The notes below the pieces were generated by a model. That model was not told the DNA's origin, searched no databases, and was given only the letters and a program-made list of their open reading frames with translations. From contig OZ022339.1 in the NCBI GenBank assembly GCA_963989245.1, positions 56,822,084-56,886,083 of the forward strand: DNA of 64,000 nucleotides, read 5' to 3'. Position numbers and translations under genes: made by a program. This document shows positions 1 to 13,800 of this stretch, piece after piece. This stretch comes from Nansenia antarctica (taxonomy: Eukaryota > Chordata > Actinopteri > Argentiniformes > Microstomatidae). Positions within the stretch are counted from its first letter, which is position 1, and each line of letters opens with the position of its first letter.

Positions 1-209
1 CACTGAATTATCCCAACTTGACTTGTAATGCATGCGCATAATTATCTCAAATCTATGTAAAACTATGCATTTATGTTGACAGGAGACAGTAACAGTCCCA
101 GGCTTGTGTGTATCTCAAGGTAGGATTCTCGGTTTCTACCCCCCATGAGACAGGATTCAGTGTTCTGTAATGGGTCTAACATAAATCTGTCTGTGTAACA
201 GGAACTCAC

Positions 210-1663
210 CAGGATGGTCAGCACAATGTTCTGGAAGTGATCCCTCAGGTCCACAGCGTATGTGCAGAACAGGACAAAGTTGCTCTGCACCAACTGGAGA
301 TAAGATATCATATTCAGAAATATGCCGTCTATGCAACACCATCCCTATTTCTTTGTCTTCTGTGCCAAATCATTGTAGAAGCTGCTGACAGAATTCTGCC
401 CAGTGTCACTGTGGCTACATTCGTAAATTCGCTCTGGAAATCTGGTCAGCACTCATGCTTCTTGTCCAATCAAATTACTTGGTCCCTTTATGACGTTGAA
501 CCAAATGTGCACTCCCGCGCTCTCAGAGCGAATTTACGAACGCAGCCATTATCTATGAAATAGAGCACACTCACTCTTTCTGATGAAAAGTGCAAAGTAA
601 GGAAAGGTACGACCTTGGATTTAAAACGGTTTAAGTGTGTAGAGGTGATGAATAAAAAAACTAAAACAAGGATGGTGTGTCACTAAATGAGCAGAAGTAA
701 ATTCTGGGAGAATTCTTGATGAAGTCCCATGAAGGATATGTTATTGTTTGATGTATTATGTATTATAGACAATAATAGCATATCCTAATTCCTGTAATAA
801 TGTACTTTCGCTGCATCATCATGAGTGGGAGTCAGACTTGAGAGGTGCTCTGAACATATGGCGTCCAACACATTGAGTGCTCTGCTGGCCACCCTCTGAT
901 TAAATCAAGATTGAGCGGCAGCTATTCTGGAGCATTTCTGATCGAGACAGGGCCCACTTACGCTGGGAGTGTGATTGTGTAATTGTGTAAAAAGTTATGA
1001 GTACCTGAATAGCCACGGAGATGAAGAGGAAGGCAGCGGTTAGGGTGAGGTACGGCCCGTGTCTCATCACCAGGATGAAGCCCTTGTGGAAGGGGATCTG
1101 CTTCTCTGTCTTTGATGTGTAGGGATCTGAAAGGATATATACATCTACGGCATAAGGATAGGGATAATATACAGAGACTCATTCCCAAACTATATGGCCG
1201 ATCTTTGCTGATAGGCTGGATTTCCCTGTCAATCTGGCAACGTTGCTGCATTGCAGGGTATGCTCTCTCCCTCTGTGTTCCACAGGGGGTTGCCAGTTGC
1301 CAGTTGCCTTAGCTTAGCTGACCCTGACAGATTCTAGGGGAGGGAGGTCAGCAGTACAGTGACACCCATCCCTGTGCTGGGAGAAACACAGGAGATGTAG
1401 GGCATTGACTTGGTATCATCCTCCTTGTTTTAGCAGGCAGCAGAATCACATTAGATCATTGTGTATAAGCAGAAGCTCAAGGAGTGAGTCTTTAACAGAA
1501 ATAATGTTCAAAAACAACAGAGACTGAGTGCTGCTTAATCTACCGTTCCTTTTCTAATGAAGTTAGTGTGAAACAGGAGAGTGGAGAGAGAGCACATTTC
1601 CAATTACAGAAAGCACACGCACGCGCACACACACACACGCACGCATGCACGCACACACACACA

Positions 1664-1746
<83 letters not shown>

Positions 1747-4700
1747 ATAGCATAAGCACACACTCACCATCTCGTTCTTTGACTCCCATGAACATCACCA
1801 CAGTGCAGATCAGGAACACTCCTCCTATGATGCCAGCAGCAATCATATACACCTCTTTCTACATGAGGAGAGGTAAAACAGTCAACACCTCCGTTTGCAT
1901 GTTGACAGGCTGAACATTGCAAAATCAGCAAATATGTGACAGCAGCTGGTGAAAGCGGGAACAAGTCGGCAACCAATCAAAATGACTTTTATTCCGAAAA
2001 ATGTAAATAAATGTCAACGTTGTTGAATTTATAAAAACATTTCTGAATAAAATTCGGAACATTGTTCCCGCTTTCACCAGCTGCTGTCACATATGTTACA
2101 AGCCTCCCTTTGTCTCCATGTTGAATTCCATCCATATCTAAACTCTATCTGACTGACTGCTTGTGATATTAAAAACACGTGAATGTGTTTTCGGTGCTTT
2201 TCTTGCATATCGTTTAAGCAATTGCACTAGCAGATACCAGATCCCACACTTTTACTCTACAGATAAAAGCGGATACACAAATTCTCCATGTAATGTTGAT
2301 CCTAAAATACACCCTAGACGATTTCATGTTCTAACCCCAACAGGAACTGCTCTGCCCTAAACAACATGAGCTTGTTTGCTGTTTTTCCATGTGGCCTAGC
2401 AGAGCGGTTTATTATTATTTTTTTACATCAAACGTTTCCCCCCGTTTCCGAGGGCCGGGTGAGCTGCGCCCAGACGACATGCCACCCTCACCCGCGACCA
2501 TAGAGGAATTTAGCGGGTGACTGCAGCGGCGTGGCAGAGGGCTCGGTGTGGTGAGAGGGGCCACCCCGTCACGGTTTTACCCAGAATCCTTTTGGAACAG
2601 CACCAGTCGAGCCCTGAATAGCTGCGGCACGCAGGCTCAGCCTCACATGGAACAGTCTGGGCTGATTCTGCGTTGACTTTGTTTAATCTCCCCCCCAAAA
2701 AACCACCTCTGGATTCACAGTAGGGCTTTGTGGCTGTCTCAGTCCTGTTTACGCACTGATCGGGAATAGCTAAGGAGATGAGAATTCGTAGATGAATGAG
2801 ATATTTCCATCTCTCTCAGGTCTGGCTTTGGCTGGTTTGGACTTGAAAAAGATTCTCAACTTTTTCATCCCCCCCCCCCCCCCCCCTCCCCCGACTCTGA
2901 CAAACTGCATGAGTTTGGGGTCTGGGGTTCCTTCATGTGTTTTTGAATGTGATAAAAATATCCATAATCACATCCAGACTGTGGCGGCCCCTCAGAGGGG
3001 GTTGATGGGGGAGACGTCGGGGAGGAACCCCTGTTGTGGTCCATGCCGGGAGGGGGGGGGGGGGGGGGGGGGGGGGCAGGGCTTTGATTTCACCCCCGCT
3101 CTCTCACTTCAAATCCATGATTATGACTGATGTGAGGCCCTATTTCTGTTGCTACGAGACAATCCGCAAAAATAAACCACGCAGGATGCAGCAGTCGTGC
3201 TACTCGGTCACCACTTTTCACTGTCCTGGCGCCCCGCCAATAATACTGTAAGTAATTCTTCCTTCTTCTAGCATTGTAACTGCCAATGGCCCCTGGTCAT
3301 AGCATAGATTTACTTTTTGTTATGATGACTGATGGATAGATGATTGACTTACTTAGACAAATGTATTTGTTGAAATAAAGGCTTCTGCTCAATGCCAAAA
3401 ATGTAAAAAAATAAAAATAAAAAAATGTTTTCTTTGTAAACCAGTTTTCTTGTATCACTTTCTTTATGCTCTTTGGCCATCTTCCAGTCCTTTCAACTTT
3501 GAAGTTCAGAAAGGTTCAGTACACAGAGAGATCCACAACATCAAATCCTAAATTAGTCGGACACTAGGACACTGATGCCAGTGTCAGTTATTTTCAAATC
3601 TGATCACCATGGTTACCCCTCAGGTGGGTCCATCGGGTCATCGTGGTGACACTTACAGCGTGTGACAGGAAGTCCTGGGAGTGCACCAAGCTCTTGACGA
3701 TCTCGGCCCCGCTGCTGTTGCCTAGGTGACCGGCGGACATGTTGTGTTGTGGACAGTGCTTCAGGGTGTGGGCACTCGCTACAATCTGGCCCTGGATGGC
3801 AGCGCCCACCAGAGTGCCCAGCACCTCCAGAGTCATCCCTTCAATACAAACACATCACACCATCACAAAACAGTGATTAACTTATGGTTGGCATAAGATT
3901 ACTTTAGTAAGAGACCCACTATGATAACAAGGGTAGATACTTATTCACCAAATCCCAAGCAAAAATCGATTTAGGTCTGGACAGAGACATATAGGCCTAC
4001 GATACACCATTACGACCTCACATTTAACCTGCATGGCACATATGAACATACACCTATGGCATATTTGTATTTGGCATACTGAAGGACCTACGGTAGGCGG
4101 TGGCTGAGTCCCTCTCCTTCTGATCAGTGCTCAGGAACATGGTGAGAGCAGAGTAAGGCACATGGAAGCACTGCAGCAGAGCAGAGAGAGGGGCCAGGGT
4201 CAGGCAGGAAAACCACACAGCATAACACAGGGGAGTCAAAGCAATTTAACCAATGGATGATACAAGCATGGAAACATCAATATTAATGACCGTAAATCTT
4301 AGCCTTCCTGTGTTTCCCCGCCACAAGCCACCTTGCACAGCAAATTAGTAAGCGACTCCAGCCTTTCTTCACTTTGTAATTTACACAACAGCCAAGTCAG
4401 CGTTGTGGCTGGCTGACCCGACGAGCATCCAAGGAGGACGACAGAAATAAACATTGTTGTGAAAGTCTCTCCCAGTCCTTTTCTCTGGCCTGTGATGCTA
4501 CAGCTAGCGTGGTCTTGCTGGCACGCCGTGTTAGACCATTTATGAAACTGTCCGGGGCTTCCCCCCTCAGGCAGAAAACAGAATCAGCTTCACGGCGGGT
4601 GTTGATCAGATAATTACATTGGCTCAAGGGATATCAGTGTTTTTTTTATAACCTTTGTTTACCCAAACGCACTAAGACCCTGAAGTGATAACAGCTGTCG

Positions 4701-5782
4701 CTTCCCAGCCTCATGTAGAGAGACAATGAAGGAGGCTAAAAGTGGTAACCAGCATTTACCCACCCAGCGGTCTCTGGCAGGGCTGACCATGTATTTATCA
4801 AGTAGTTAAAATGACATGTCATTACTGTCCACCACATTGTGGCCATTGTGGCCTCCTCCATGCTCTGTTGCACATGTTAGCATGGCTAAACCCAGAGCAG
4901 AGAATAGAGAGAGAGAAAGATAGATAGAGAGAGGTTTGGGCTGGAGCTTAGAAAAATGAAATTCAAATAAATACACATCCCCCCTTTGAGGGCCAGTATC
5001 AAAGTGTATCGATGTCAGATCTGCTCCACCCCAAACGCTGGCAAACATTTCCAAATCACAAATGTGTAGCCTACAGGTCAGGAGTTCAGGACCACAATGC
5101 CAATCGTTGACTGTCTACGACTAGACCAAGTTGGGGACCAATAGGAACACAGTATGAGAAGAAGAACCTAGTCAAAACAAACAGGCACCTGTGAGAAGCG
5201 TCTGTACTCACTGTGATGAGTGTCTGGTAGAGGCAGTAGAAGCCCAGGTACCAGAGGAACCTTCCGTTGGTGAAGGGGGGAACAAACCAGAGGTAGAAGT
5301 ACGACACCACCACAAACGGAGTGCAGCCCACCATCCTACAGAGAGAGGTAGTTCATTTATTAGCTAGTTAGTTAATTAGTTATTTCATTTCATTATCTGT
5401 TAACGCAACATCCTGGAGAGTGAAGATGGGTGAGTCACTTTGTACACTTTTATGTTAGTGTGAAAATCTGGTCTTAGTTCTGTTCAAGCAAGTGATTGAC
5501 TGGTGTGTTTGTGTGTCTTAGAGGAATCTGTCCTGGGTGTGTATGGAGGAGACCGTAGACCAGAAGACGTATCCCCCTCCACCACAGGATCGCTAACCCA
5601 CACGACTAAGAGCTTTCAGGATGGGACATCTCTCGCTTTCTCACCCTCACGCACACACACACAGACACACACACACATACGCACACACGCACGCACGTAC
5701 ACACACACACACGCACGTACGCACACACACACACGCACGCAGACATATGCACACACGTATGCGCGCGCATGCACACACACAC

Positions 5783-5816
<34 letters not shown>

Positions 5817-6821
5817 TGGGGCAGATTCATCTGTATTCTGCTGTTTTGAGGATGTGGGGAGATGTCAGCCACTTATAATACATATGAATACAACTGATAC
5901 ATATCATTATGGGCTAAAGGAGCAGATGCACATTTCATTGTGGAGAGAGGGAGGAAACTGTGGATGAATGCAATGTTAAGTCCACAATGACTGTCAAGTC
6001 CACAATGACTGTCTAGTTTATACCACTGCATCGTACAATAATTGCCATTGCCAAAGTAATTTCAACTAAATACGCACATCTATTATTTTTGTATATATTG
6101 AGTTTTTGTAATGGATACACAATTTGCAGAAATCTTTTTATAAAAAATATTATTTTACCAAGTTGACTTGGAACAGTAGCATTAAACCCCGGAGAAGCTG
6201 AAATCACAGTATGTTGATGACTACGACAAAACATCTCCACAATGGTAACCTTTGCCCTGATAGGACCCTAAGGTGTTTGACCCCACCCCCTCCACTGGCT
6301 AAGCCCCGCCCCCACTGCTCTGAGAGCTCTAACCCCCTGACCTGCTCTGTGCTGCTGGCATTCAGCTCAGCTCAGAACAGACAGAACGAGAGAGAAACAG
6401 AACAGGGGGGAGAAAGAGGCAGAGGCAGAACAGAGAGAAAGAGGGAGAAAGAGGTAGAGAGAGGCAGGGAATGGTGGGTTCTGGTAGCGTCCAGCCTTCC
6501 CTGTGACACAGTGACCAGTCCCTCTGTCTCTCTAAGTGATTGTTAGGAAGGACAAAGGGCCTGCAGCATCATCGCTGGGCCTGCAGTATAGGGAGGCTGG
6601 TCATGGGAGGCATGAAAGCCACATCAGACTGAATGGGGGAGTTAGAATGTTAGAATGTTCTGTAAGATGGCTCACAGGATCTGTGGTGCACATTGCACGG
6701 TGGAACAAAAATCCACCGGCGGCACTTGGAGAGGGAACAAAGGTAAAACATGCATGAATGCAAACACACACACACACACACGCACACGCGCACGCGCACA
6801 CGCACACGCACACGCACACGC

Positions 6822-6875
<54 letters not shown>

Positions 6876-7282
6876 TCCTAAACCTCTGTCATCTGAAATA
6901 TCTGGTATGCTACTGTATAATTAGCAGTGGAGCAGGTTGAGAAAAGTGCATCAGAGAGACTGACACACACTCCTGTAGGTAACACAGGGGAGAAGGCAAG
7001 GGGGATTTTGTGAGAATGTTCCCAGATTTGGAGAGAACTTGTTATCTCAGTGTTCTTCTCTGTTGGTGTGGCTCTAGGACAAACAAACAGAGTGACCCAG
7101 CGGTACCAGCTGGGCAGGGCCCCGGTGTTCTGTCACATATATCACTCAGGACACAGATACAGATCACTTCCTGTCTGGCTGCTGATGTCACACCCGAGGG
7201 ACAGGGGGACTTCCTCTCGGAAGGATAAAGGGGGTTTCCAGGGGGTATAATCTGAGGGTCTGATTTTCTCACGGCGGTCATT

Positions 7283-7329
<47 letters not shown>

Positions 7330-7434
7330 GGTGGGAGGGTCTGTCGTTCTCTGTATAGTAATCAAAACTAATTTACTGACAGTCATCAGCATCTGTCTGT
7401 CCTGCGCCCAGCTTTGCTCTAAGGATTTTCAGAC

Positions 7435-7482
<48 letters not shown>

Positions 7483-7605
7483 CTTTGGCTTATACAGCAC
7501 TCAGTCACACATTATAGATTCACTTCTAAGTACTCTCTCTGTAATTACAGTAAGAGAATGATGTCGTGCCAGTGTTACGACCTTCCATTACACAGCCATG
7601 AGCTG

Positions 7606-7639
<34 letters not shown>

Positions 7640-8388
7640 GTACGTGCGCACAGCTGTGGTTTGCAGATCAAGGATCAAGCTTTCATATGATCAAACATGA
7701 TACAGAGGTGTGAAGTCAAAATGTACCCTAACATTTACATACGTCCATGTTATCATGAAGTACTAAGCATATAATCATCATCAGACACTGAGAAGTAACT
7801 TTTTCAGTCTACTGCAACAGTTTATAGGTCTAACAATTATGGTGAATTTACATCCCCCCAAAAAGATTGAAGAACATAATCTAATGTAGAAAATTAAAGT
7901 TTGTAATTGTATCACATTATGTTTATTTTAAATTCATGTAAGCTGTCAACATAATCTTATGGATAACGTAAAAGAGAGGTTTTGAGATCATTCCTACTGT
8001 AAGTTCTGAGTAAAACAGCTTTTTTGCTGATTTCTGTGCATTTACACACAACAACAAAATGTTGCCCTAAGATCTGAAAATGTGGCCCTAAATTGAAGGT
8101 CATAGGAGGAGGAGGAGGAGGAGGAGGAGGAGGACAAGAATTAAGATGAGGGGGAGAGAGTGATATAGAGTCAGAGGAGAGTGATCTCACCAGGGCATGA
8201 GCCTGCCGATCTTGGTCCATTTGCTCTTAGTGATGAAGAAGCCCACCACAGGATCTGTCACCGCACCCCACGCCTTCCCAATGAACAGCACCATGGACGC
8301 CTGGAAGGGGTTAATCTAAGGATGGATGGACAATGGTATTAGTATACAAAATAAAAACACACACACACATACACACGTGCACAGTGCA

Positions 8389-8438
<50 letters not shown>

Positions 8439-8494
8439 TATTCACACACACACACACACACACACATTCACACACACACATCTACACACACACA

Positions 8495-8548
<54 letters not shown>

Positions 8549-9449
8549 GAGACACATTACTGTACCTGGGCAACATCAAGCAGGTAGATTTGCAGGAAGA
8601 AGGCCGTAGCGCTTCCAGCTACCTGATTGGGTGCTCCTCCGATAGCGAAACACAGCTTACTGCACACTGACAGTTTCTGGTTGAGGTCTGTCTGTGAACA
8701 CAAAACAGAGAAGTTACATCACTTCATGAGTATTAGCCTGGGTACCAGTCTTGGATAAGGGTTTGAAAGCAATAGAGAGCTGTTAAGCTCCTACAGTTCA
8801 GCAACTTTACCATGGAAAAAACAGGATGCACTTTGTTGACCATGAATGCATTGCCCAAGAAGTTAGATTCAGATAATATATATATATATATATATATACT
8901 GTATATATTCACCGGGTGAAATAAAGCATTACTGTAATGGTTTTGTCACAGAGACTGGTGTGCCTGGAAAGCTGGCTTCAAATAGTCACATTTTCTTTGT
9001 TTCTCTTTATTTAGAATTCTATCTTTAGAATTCGATTGCAATGTCACAGTGGGTGACTCACACAGTCATTCTGATGATATTGGGGAAGACAGAAGGTGAT
9101 GTCAGAGGTGTCGATAGAAAACTGTGTGACTACTGGTAGACTTCCTTACTGTTAGTGGAGGCTGCAGCCAGCATGGCCCATCTGCTTTTTCACATAAGGC
9201 CCCTCTATGTCTCTTCCCTCCTCAACCATTAATCATCTCTCACCCTCTGACAATTTCTATCTGTAGCGCTCCCCTGTGGTGTGGGTCACAGTTGATGTGT
9301 GAGATACAGGATCAGAGAGAACACCCCTCCCTGGTGTTTAGTCTGCGGTTGTCTGGTGGAGACTCTGGGGCACTCTCACACTACATGGCCTGTTCACCTC
9401 ACACAGAGATCCGCAGCAGCACTTCCTTTACCACCCTCTGCTCAAACCA

Positions 9450-9513
<64 letters not shown>

Positions 9514-9520
9514 GTGTGTG

Positions 9521-9599
<79 letters not shown>

Positions 9600-9894
9600 A
9601 CAGGGAGAGGATGATCAGAGATCCTTTCATCCTCATACATGAATAGTGAGACAAACCGCCTCCTGGAAAGTCCAATATTTACAGCTTCAGGAAGATCTCA
9701 GGGCGAGGCAGACAGACAGACACACAGACAGGCAGACAAACAGACGGCACAAATACACGGCACAAATACAGCTGCATCTGTGTAGATCTCCAACCTCGCA
9801 TCCCCTTCTGTGTCTGCTCCTGCATCACCCCACTCTCTCTCTTTCTCTAACCTTTGTTGTTTATGGTTTATGGTTCCACACACACACACACACA

Positions 9895-9937
<43 letters not shown>

Positions 9938-10427
9938 CAGCAGGGTTACCCCGTGGCTATAGGTCTTTTGGGTTTATGAAAGAAGTCAATCACCAAAACA
10001 ACCTCAGACCAACCCCTTAAAAGCACACTATCATTATGAGTGCATTTTTCTCTTCCTATTTTTTTTTCCCCTCATGAAAACATTGATGGTTTCTAAAATG
10101 ACAATTAGCAGGAGGGTGCTGTATAATTATTCAAACGTGAAACAAGAGGGTCAAAAGTAAGTAAAGAGTGCACGTCGCTAAACTTCAAAACTCTCTCCTC
10201 TCCCACTCTCACTGCAATTACTTCTAACTGGAGAGAAAATAAAGTCTTTGGTCTCAGGAGAATGCTGGTTAACTGATGACAGGCAAAAGTCCTCTGTCTA
10301 TCCACATACAGTACATACAGTACTGTGCCCCATCAGTCACTTCAAGTATATATTACTTTATGCCCTTTTCTAGCTAGCTCGACCGACTGCTTATGTAGAT
10401 AGGTACAGGTACACACGCATGCACACA

Positions 10428-10458
<31 letters not shown>

Positions 10459-11213
10459 CTAAACTCTGTCTCACTCCCACTGCTCTCACCCTCTTAATAC
10501 TGTATGATTGTAGTGTAATTGACAGAGGGCTTATCACCACTTATCACCACAGACATAAACAGGATGTCCTTTGTGCTGTCTGGACACACATTATCTAGTT
10601 TCCTCACTGGACATAAACACACACACACACACACACACACACACTGATTAAACTAAAGGCACTACTTAACAACATAGAAAACAGCTTCAATGTACAGATT
10701 GTCAGCAAAACCTGGAAAGTAAAAGACTAATTAGACAATTAATTAGGTCTTTATTGATGTAAACAACCGGGGGGGGGGGGGGGCACCATGCAGTATGTGC
10801 CTTGGTTGGCAATCCTCTGCTTTGTGTATCTGTGATGCAGACAGAGGATGAGATAGGATTTGATGCATTCTTCACCAGTGGCCTCAGAGTAGACTGTGAA
10901 CAGTGTACATGAGTGTGATGACACTGGACAGATGAAAACATAAAGCAGATGGAAGGTTTATACCGAGTAGGATTTTCGCAAACATTTCTCATTTGATATT
11001 TGCCCTCAGATGGCACACCCTCTACAGTACCCTCTGTACCCTCAGTCTGTCGCCAGATGAAGGTTTTGGACTCTACATCTGCTGGATAATGAGGGGGTGT
11101 GGAAAAAAGTGATGTTAGTGTTGTTGTAAGATTAAATTAAATGAGAGAGATCAAGTTGTATTGTTATAATCAGTGTTTTATAGTGATATGCCAACTTCCG
11201 ACTTTCTTGTTGA

Positions 11214-11256
<43 letters not shown>

Positions 11257-11789
11257 AAAAAACAACATTGGCAAAGTCAGTGTAGAAATAGCATGAATGG
11301 CTCATATCAAAGAGCCACTGGTTATTTCAAGATTATAGAAGAGACCTTCTATTCTAGGAACAATGCAACTAGCATGGTATTGACCAGAAAACACTGGATA
11401 GGTGAATAAGCAATGGAGGATGCTCCCCAGGTGCTGTCACCCTTGCATTTTTTAAACATCAGTACAAATGAAGGAAGGGAGATGAGGACAAAAAGCCTTG
11501 ACTATCAAGATGCACCCTAGGAGTAAAACACACAGATCATCACTCAACCTGCTTCTCCTGTCTGGATTTGTCAGCTGTGCTCCCATGGGTCACCACTAGG
11601 GGATCTCTGAGCGAGGGACTGACAGTGAGTGCTGAACCATTAGTGAACCTCTGTTTAGCATAGTTCACTCAAGCAATAAACATTTCAACATTTCTGAGCT
11701 ACATCACTCAGCCAACAGTGAGGCACCTGTCCTACATACTTCTAATATGACACCTGACAACTCATTCACTCATCTACTCATCCACACAC

Positions 11790-11835
<46 letters not shown>

Positions 11836-11837
11836 GC

Positions 11838-11877
<40 letters not shown>

Positions 11878-11891
11878 GCACGCACGCACGC

Positions 11892-11935
<44 letters not shown>

Positions 11936-12379
11936 ACAAACACACACACACACAAACACAGCTCAAGGTTGTCTTTCAGACAAAATGTAAATGGATACCA
12001 GCAGCATCAGTTGTATTTTACCTACTCTTGTATATCTAACAATCTTTCAAACAATGTTTGCTCTTTTGAAGAATACTGCCTGTTTTTCTGCCTTTTCCAG
12101 CAAATAAGATGTCTAGGTAACCAGGTCTGCCTGATGACATGCTATATATATAGTTAGTAACACATCCATTATAAATTCACAGATAGTACCTATCCCTAAG
12201 GGACCATGTACAGTATGAAGGGTTGACTCTTCATCTTGCCTTGCCTTAACTGCCCCTGGGCATGTGCTCTGGAACACCATCAATAAGTAAGCATTCCATT
12301 TATTCATCTGAGACAAGGCTTCACATACTGTACTTTCACAGGCATGGCACGGCACACACATACTTACATATATGACACA

Positions 12380-12446
<67 letters not shown>

Positions 12447-12516
12447 ACATACACACACAATGACACACACACAATGACACACACAATGACACACACAATG
12501 ACACACACACAATGAA

Positions 12517-12548
<32 letters not shown>

Positions 12549-13073
12549 TCCCTCATGCATACTTTTGCAGGCATGGCCCCTCACAGTTATGCAGTCTTAC
12601 TGATACCTAAAGCACTCAAGGTGAGCTTTCAACAAAGCAATGTCATTTAATCCAGTGCCATTTAGACAGCTATTGAAAGAGAACCCATCATCTTTTGTAC
12701 TGAAGTCATCTGTAAGTTGTATCTGGTCATAAGCTTTACTCGTGATCACATTCACAAGACTGTCAAATAATAATCAGATAATTAATCATCACAGTCATCA
12801 TAGTACCAGACAAACCATCTTTTCACTTTTCAACTGTGTCAGAGACATAACTCACGAACAGTTTGAATTAAGGAATTAACATCTCAATTCACACGCTAGC
12901 CTAATGTCAACCTAATGAAATCAGCCGTGCCTACATAGTTTCTCTTTCCCAGGGTGAATCCAGAGGTAGCAGCAGTCCATCCTTACCTGGTTGGGAGCTT
13001 TGGTGAATGCTGGTTCTGAGGGCTTGATGAGCTTTCCCGCTGCAGCCGGCGGTACCCTCTCTCCCTTGGCCAT
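210..13073 (-). CDS. mfsd2b: mfsd2b, MFS lysolipid / sphingosine-1-phosphate transporter (3' part outside window)
   Basis: Nine coding exons on the minus strand, all with GT/AG borders and continuous frame: 13073-12987, 8691-8566, 8315-8191, 5335-5212, 4170-4092, 3838-3657, 1858-1768, 1126-1005, 293-210; 340 codons in total, against about 500 for the human protein as I recall it. MFSD2B is a plasma-membrane sodium/lipid symporter family member that exports sphingosine-1-phosphate from red cells and platelets. Exon 3 carries the membrane-loop motif DPVVGFF, whose Asp (about residue 92) is the conserved cation-site acid of the family. Exons 5-6 join to read KERDSATAYRMTLEVLGT, a family signature. 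FLFISVAIQ in exon 8 resembles MFSD2B more than MFSD2A, and the neighbours ubxn2a and atad2b agree. The start at 13073 was chosen for its strong Kozak context (GCGCCATGG). The final transmembrane helices and the stop codon are missing because the gene runs off the left edge. Confidence 0.9.
413..547. mobile_element. Small inverted-repeat element (MITE-like)
   Basis: The 24-bp ends are inverted: 5' GGCTACATTCGTAAATTCGC and the complement of GCGAATTTACGAACGCAGCC, differing at two positions. The element is 135 bp, lies in the mfsd2b intron between exons 9 and 8, and has no coding capacity. A diverged relative lies near 54165-54280. No clear target duplication was found. Confidence 0.6.
1935..2091. 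mobile_element. MITE, TGTGACAGCAGCTGG family, copy 1
   Basis: 157-bp element with inverted ends TGTGACAGCAGCTGGTGAAAG, flanked by TA on both sides, as in Tc1/mariner-type insertions. The interior is AT-rich with short internal inverted repeats. It lies in an mfsd2b intron. Confidence 0.75.
3657..3838 (-). CDS. mfsd2b: mfsd2b exon 6, glycosylated extracellular loop
   Basis: Encodes MTLEVLGTLVGAAIQGQIV, a transmembrane helix, then a hydrophilic loop with two candidate N-glycosylation sequons (NMS and NSS) and a cysteine. In this family the corresponding region is an extracellular loop. The exon is entered in phase 1 (C|GG forming Arg) and left in phase 0. Confidence 0.85.
8692..12986 (-). other. 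mfsd2b: mfsd2b intron 1, microsatellite-rich
   Basis: I see no exon here. It holds long (CA)/(GT) arrays at about 9451-9600, 9878-9936, 11783-11961 and 12382-12544, shorter ones at 10411-10459 and 10618-10643, a (GTT)n run at 11213-11256, an (AT)n run at 8876-8898 and a poly-G run at 10769-10783. All open frames in it are dinucleotide-repeat artefacts. Confidence 0.8.
12987..13073 (-). CDS. mfsd2b: mfsd2b coding exon 1 (cytosolic N-terminus)
   Basis: Encodes 29 residues starting MAKGERVPP and ending in KAPNQ, followed by the donor GTAAGG. It is followed by a 4.3-kb intron. The open frame continues upstream to an in-frame ATG at 13268, which would add 65 residues that include a His/Thr tract encoded by GT-repeat DNA. 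The 13073 ATG has purine at -3 and G at +4, so it is preferred. Confidence 0.75.
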
Positions 13074-13331
13074 GGCGCTGTGACTGTGTGTCTGAGTGTG
13101 TGTAGTGCTGTGGCTCCAAGTGTGAGAGTGAGTGAGAGTGTGTGTGTGTGTGTGTCTCTGCGTGTCGTTCTGATGGTGAGTGTGTGCGTGTCTGTGAGTG
13201 ACGGGGCCAGGGACAGACGCGGGGAGCTCCTGAGCCTCTGTGGCGACTGTGCTGCTCTCGGCTGCCATTCACATGCTGTTCTGGTCTGGAACAGCGCCAG
13301 GGAGGGGAGGGCACTGTCAGGCAGGCAGTCC

Positions 13332-13384
<53 letters not shown>

Positions 13385-13389
13385 ACACA

Positions 13390-13448
<59 letters not shown>

Positions 13449-13695
13449 CATGATGTATGATTAATCTCAGGAAATACACACAGGGGGACATGGTGATGAC
13501 ACAACAACATCATTGAATGATGTGATTGCCTGCAACCCTTTTCTGTATTTTCTATGAGTATTTAATTATTTAATTAATGTAATTATTTAAAAAAACATAA
13601 TTAAACATTTCCCCAGTCACATTTCCCCAATCTCTATCACTATCTCCATCTGCCTCTGATGTAAAGAACAGCACAGAACAGAGGATTGGCTTACC

Positions 13696-13800
13696 TGTGG
13701 TTTAGAGAGAAGAGTAGAAGCGGTCAGTCAGTGAGAGGACCGGAGGCTCATTCCAGCAGACGAGGAGAAGGAGACTGCGGAGGTCGACAGTGCGGTGGCA
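13696..13800 (-). promoter_or_regulatory. mfsd2b: Probable mfsd2b 5' non-coding exon and promoter area
   Basis: A donor-like site reading CCACAG|GTAAGCC on the minus strand ends near 13696, upstream of coding exon 1, so an untranslated first exon ending there is likely. A GATA-type motif (CTGATAAG on minus) lies near 14041-14048; MFSD2B is expressed in erythroid cells and platelets, so this is suggestive only. The upstream limit is a guess. Confidence 0.4.

Noticed and set aside
9292..9675. Cys/Val or His/Thr-repeat frames (also at 1540, 5503, 6601, 8326, 11747, 12336, 14575, 61457 and others)
   Set aside because: All are translations of (CA)n/(GT)n microsatellites and are open on both strands for that reason alone.
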